In this document: in pieces, positions 63,809 to 64,000 of the stretch
Numbering within the stretch: the first letter of the stretch is position 1
Layout: each line of letters starts with the position of its first letter
Source of the DNA: Parabacteroides sp. PFB2-10
GTDB taxonomy: Bacteria > Bacteroidota > Bacteroidia > Bacteroidales > Tannerellaceae
Assembly: GCF_029893085.1 (NCBI RefSeq)
Contig: NZ_JARXWI010000005.1
Span: forward strand, 1 to 64,000
Reading direction: 5' to 3'
DNA length: 64,000 bases
Notes under the pieces: generated by a model
Database searches by the model: none
What the model was told of the DNA's origin: nothing
Seen by the model: only the letters and a program-made list of their open reading frames with translations
Made by a program: the position numbers and the translations under genes

Positions 63809-64000
63809 TTAAGAAATATAGCGGAAAGCACCAGCATCAATCGGCACTAAATAAGAACCATGTGGCAGTAAATTGACTCCCTTGTTCAAGTAGCGAAATA
63901 GAAACTCATCTCCTGTTGCGTTCTGCCGAAATACGGTTTTCCGCCCATAATCATATATGTAAATAAACGTTAATTTACCCGTTTTCGATAAAATGCCCAA
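63809..64000 (-). CDS. partial open frame running off the right edge, unrecognised
   Basis: At least 63 codons remain open to the window end; the apparent start is a TTG at the very edge, so the true 5' part lies outside. The visible C-terminal part (for example GRKTVFRQNATGDEFLFRY and LLPHGSYLVPIDAGAFRYIS) shows no family I recognise. It ends 76 bases before the methyltransferase transcription unit begins on the same strand. Confidence 0.5.
   Translation of the reverse strand: MGILSKTGKLTFIYIYDYGRKTVFRQNATGDEFLFRYLNKGVNLLPHGSYLVPIDAGAFRYIS

Noticed and set aside
63809-64000. Assignment of the edge frame to a restriction-modification controller or specificity protein
   Set aside because: The visible sequence has no helix-turn-helix or target-recognition pattern, and the gene is incomplete, so no function is claimed.

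Overview
The window comes from a Bacteroidota genome, order Bacteroidales, most likely Parabacteroides or a close relative. The genus is an inference from gene content. The order is supported by SusC/SusD pairs, a hybrid two-component regulator, BACON and FISUMP lipoprotein domains, the rpmB-rpmG-DUF4295 operon, several promoters matching the Bacteroides consensus (TTTG, 19-21 bp, TAnnTTTG), and almost no Shine-Dalgarno sites. The first 84 bases are nearly pure C and look like a contig-end sequencing artefact.

Layout. 0.3-2.4 kb: a surface lipoprotein with a glycerophosphodiesterase-like domain. 2.5-12.1 kb: a minus-strand envelope cassette (Ig/FISUMP lipoprotein, TonB-dependent receptor, DUF4876 lipoprotein, DUF6850 barrel, M16 protease). 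It is bracketed by two copies of the 3' end of the neighbouring alcohol dehydrogenase gene, the geometry expected of an inserted element. 12.3-20.3 kb: housekeeping genes, namely an alcohol dehydrogenase, a DnaQ-like exonuclease, dnaN, DUF4295, rpmG, rpmB, three tRNAs, a purine nucleoside phosphorylase, an amidohydrolase and a DEAD-box helicase.

20.7-44.0 kb: an arabinan utilisation locus. On the minus strand lie a LamG surface lipoprotein, two SusC/SusD pairs and a GH43 endo-arabinanase. A hybrid two-component regulator sits in the middle and is divergent from a plus-strand GH51-GH43-GH51 operon. Surface GH43 enzymes would cut arabinan, the Sus complexes import oligosaccharides, periplasmic GH51 enzymes release arabinose, and the regulator senses oligosaccharides. 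The organisation resembles the B. thetaiotaomicron arabinan locus (BT_0360-BT_0369 region, from memory).

44.0-64.0 kb: a repeat-rich intergenic stretch, a large MG2/plug-domain protein, a six-gene minus-strand envelope/repair operon (three parvulin-type or SurA-like proteins, an OstA-like protein, a small membrane protein, mutL), clpP-clpX-recQ, tig, and an AT-rich type II restriction-modification pair near the right edge.

The least explained structures are: a ~180 bp intergenic repeat present three times in direct orientation (20366, 34111, 44651), two copies of which flank the arabinan locus; nested palindromic repeats at 20561 and 44086; a 199 bp inverted-repeat element at 44347; and the bracketed TonB/M16 cassette. 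No CRISPR array, rRNA operon, transposase or integrase was seen.
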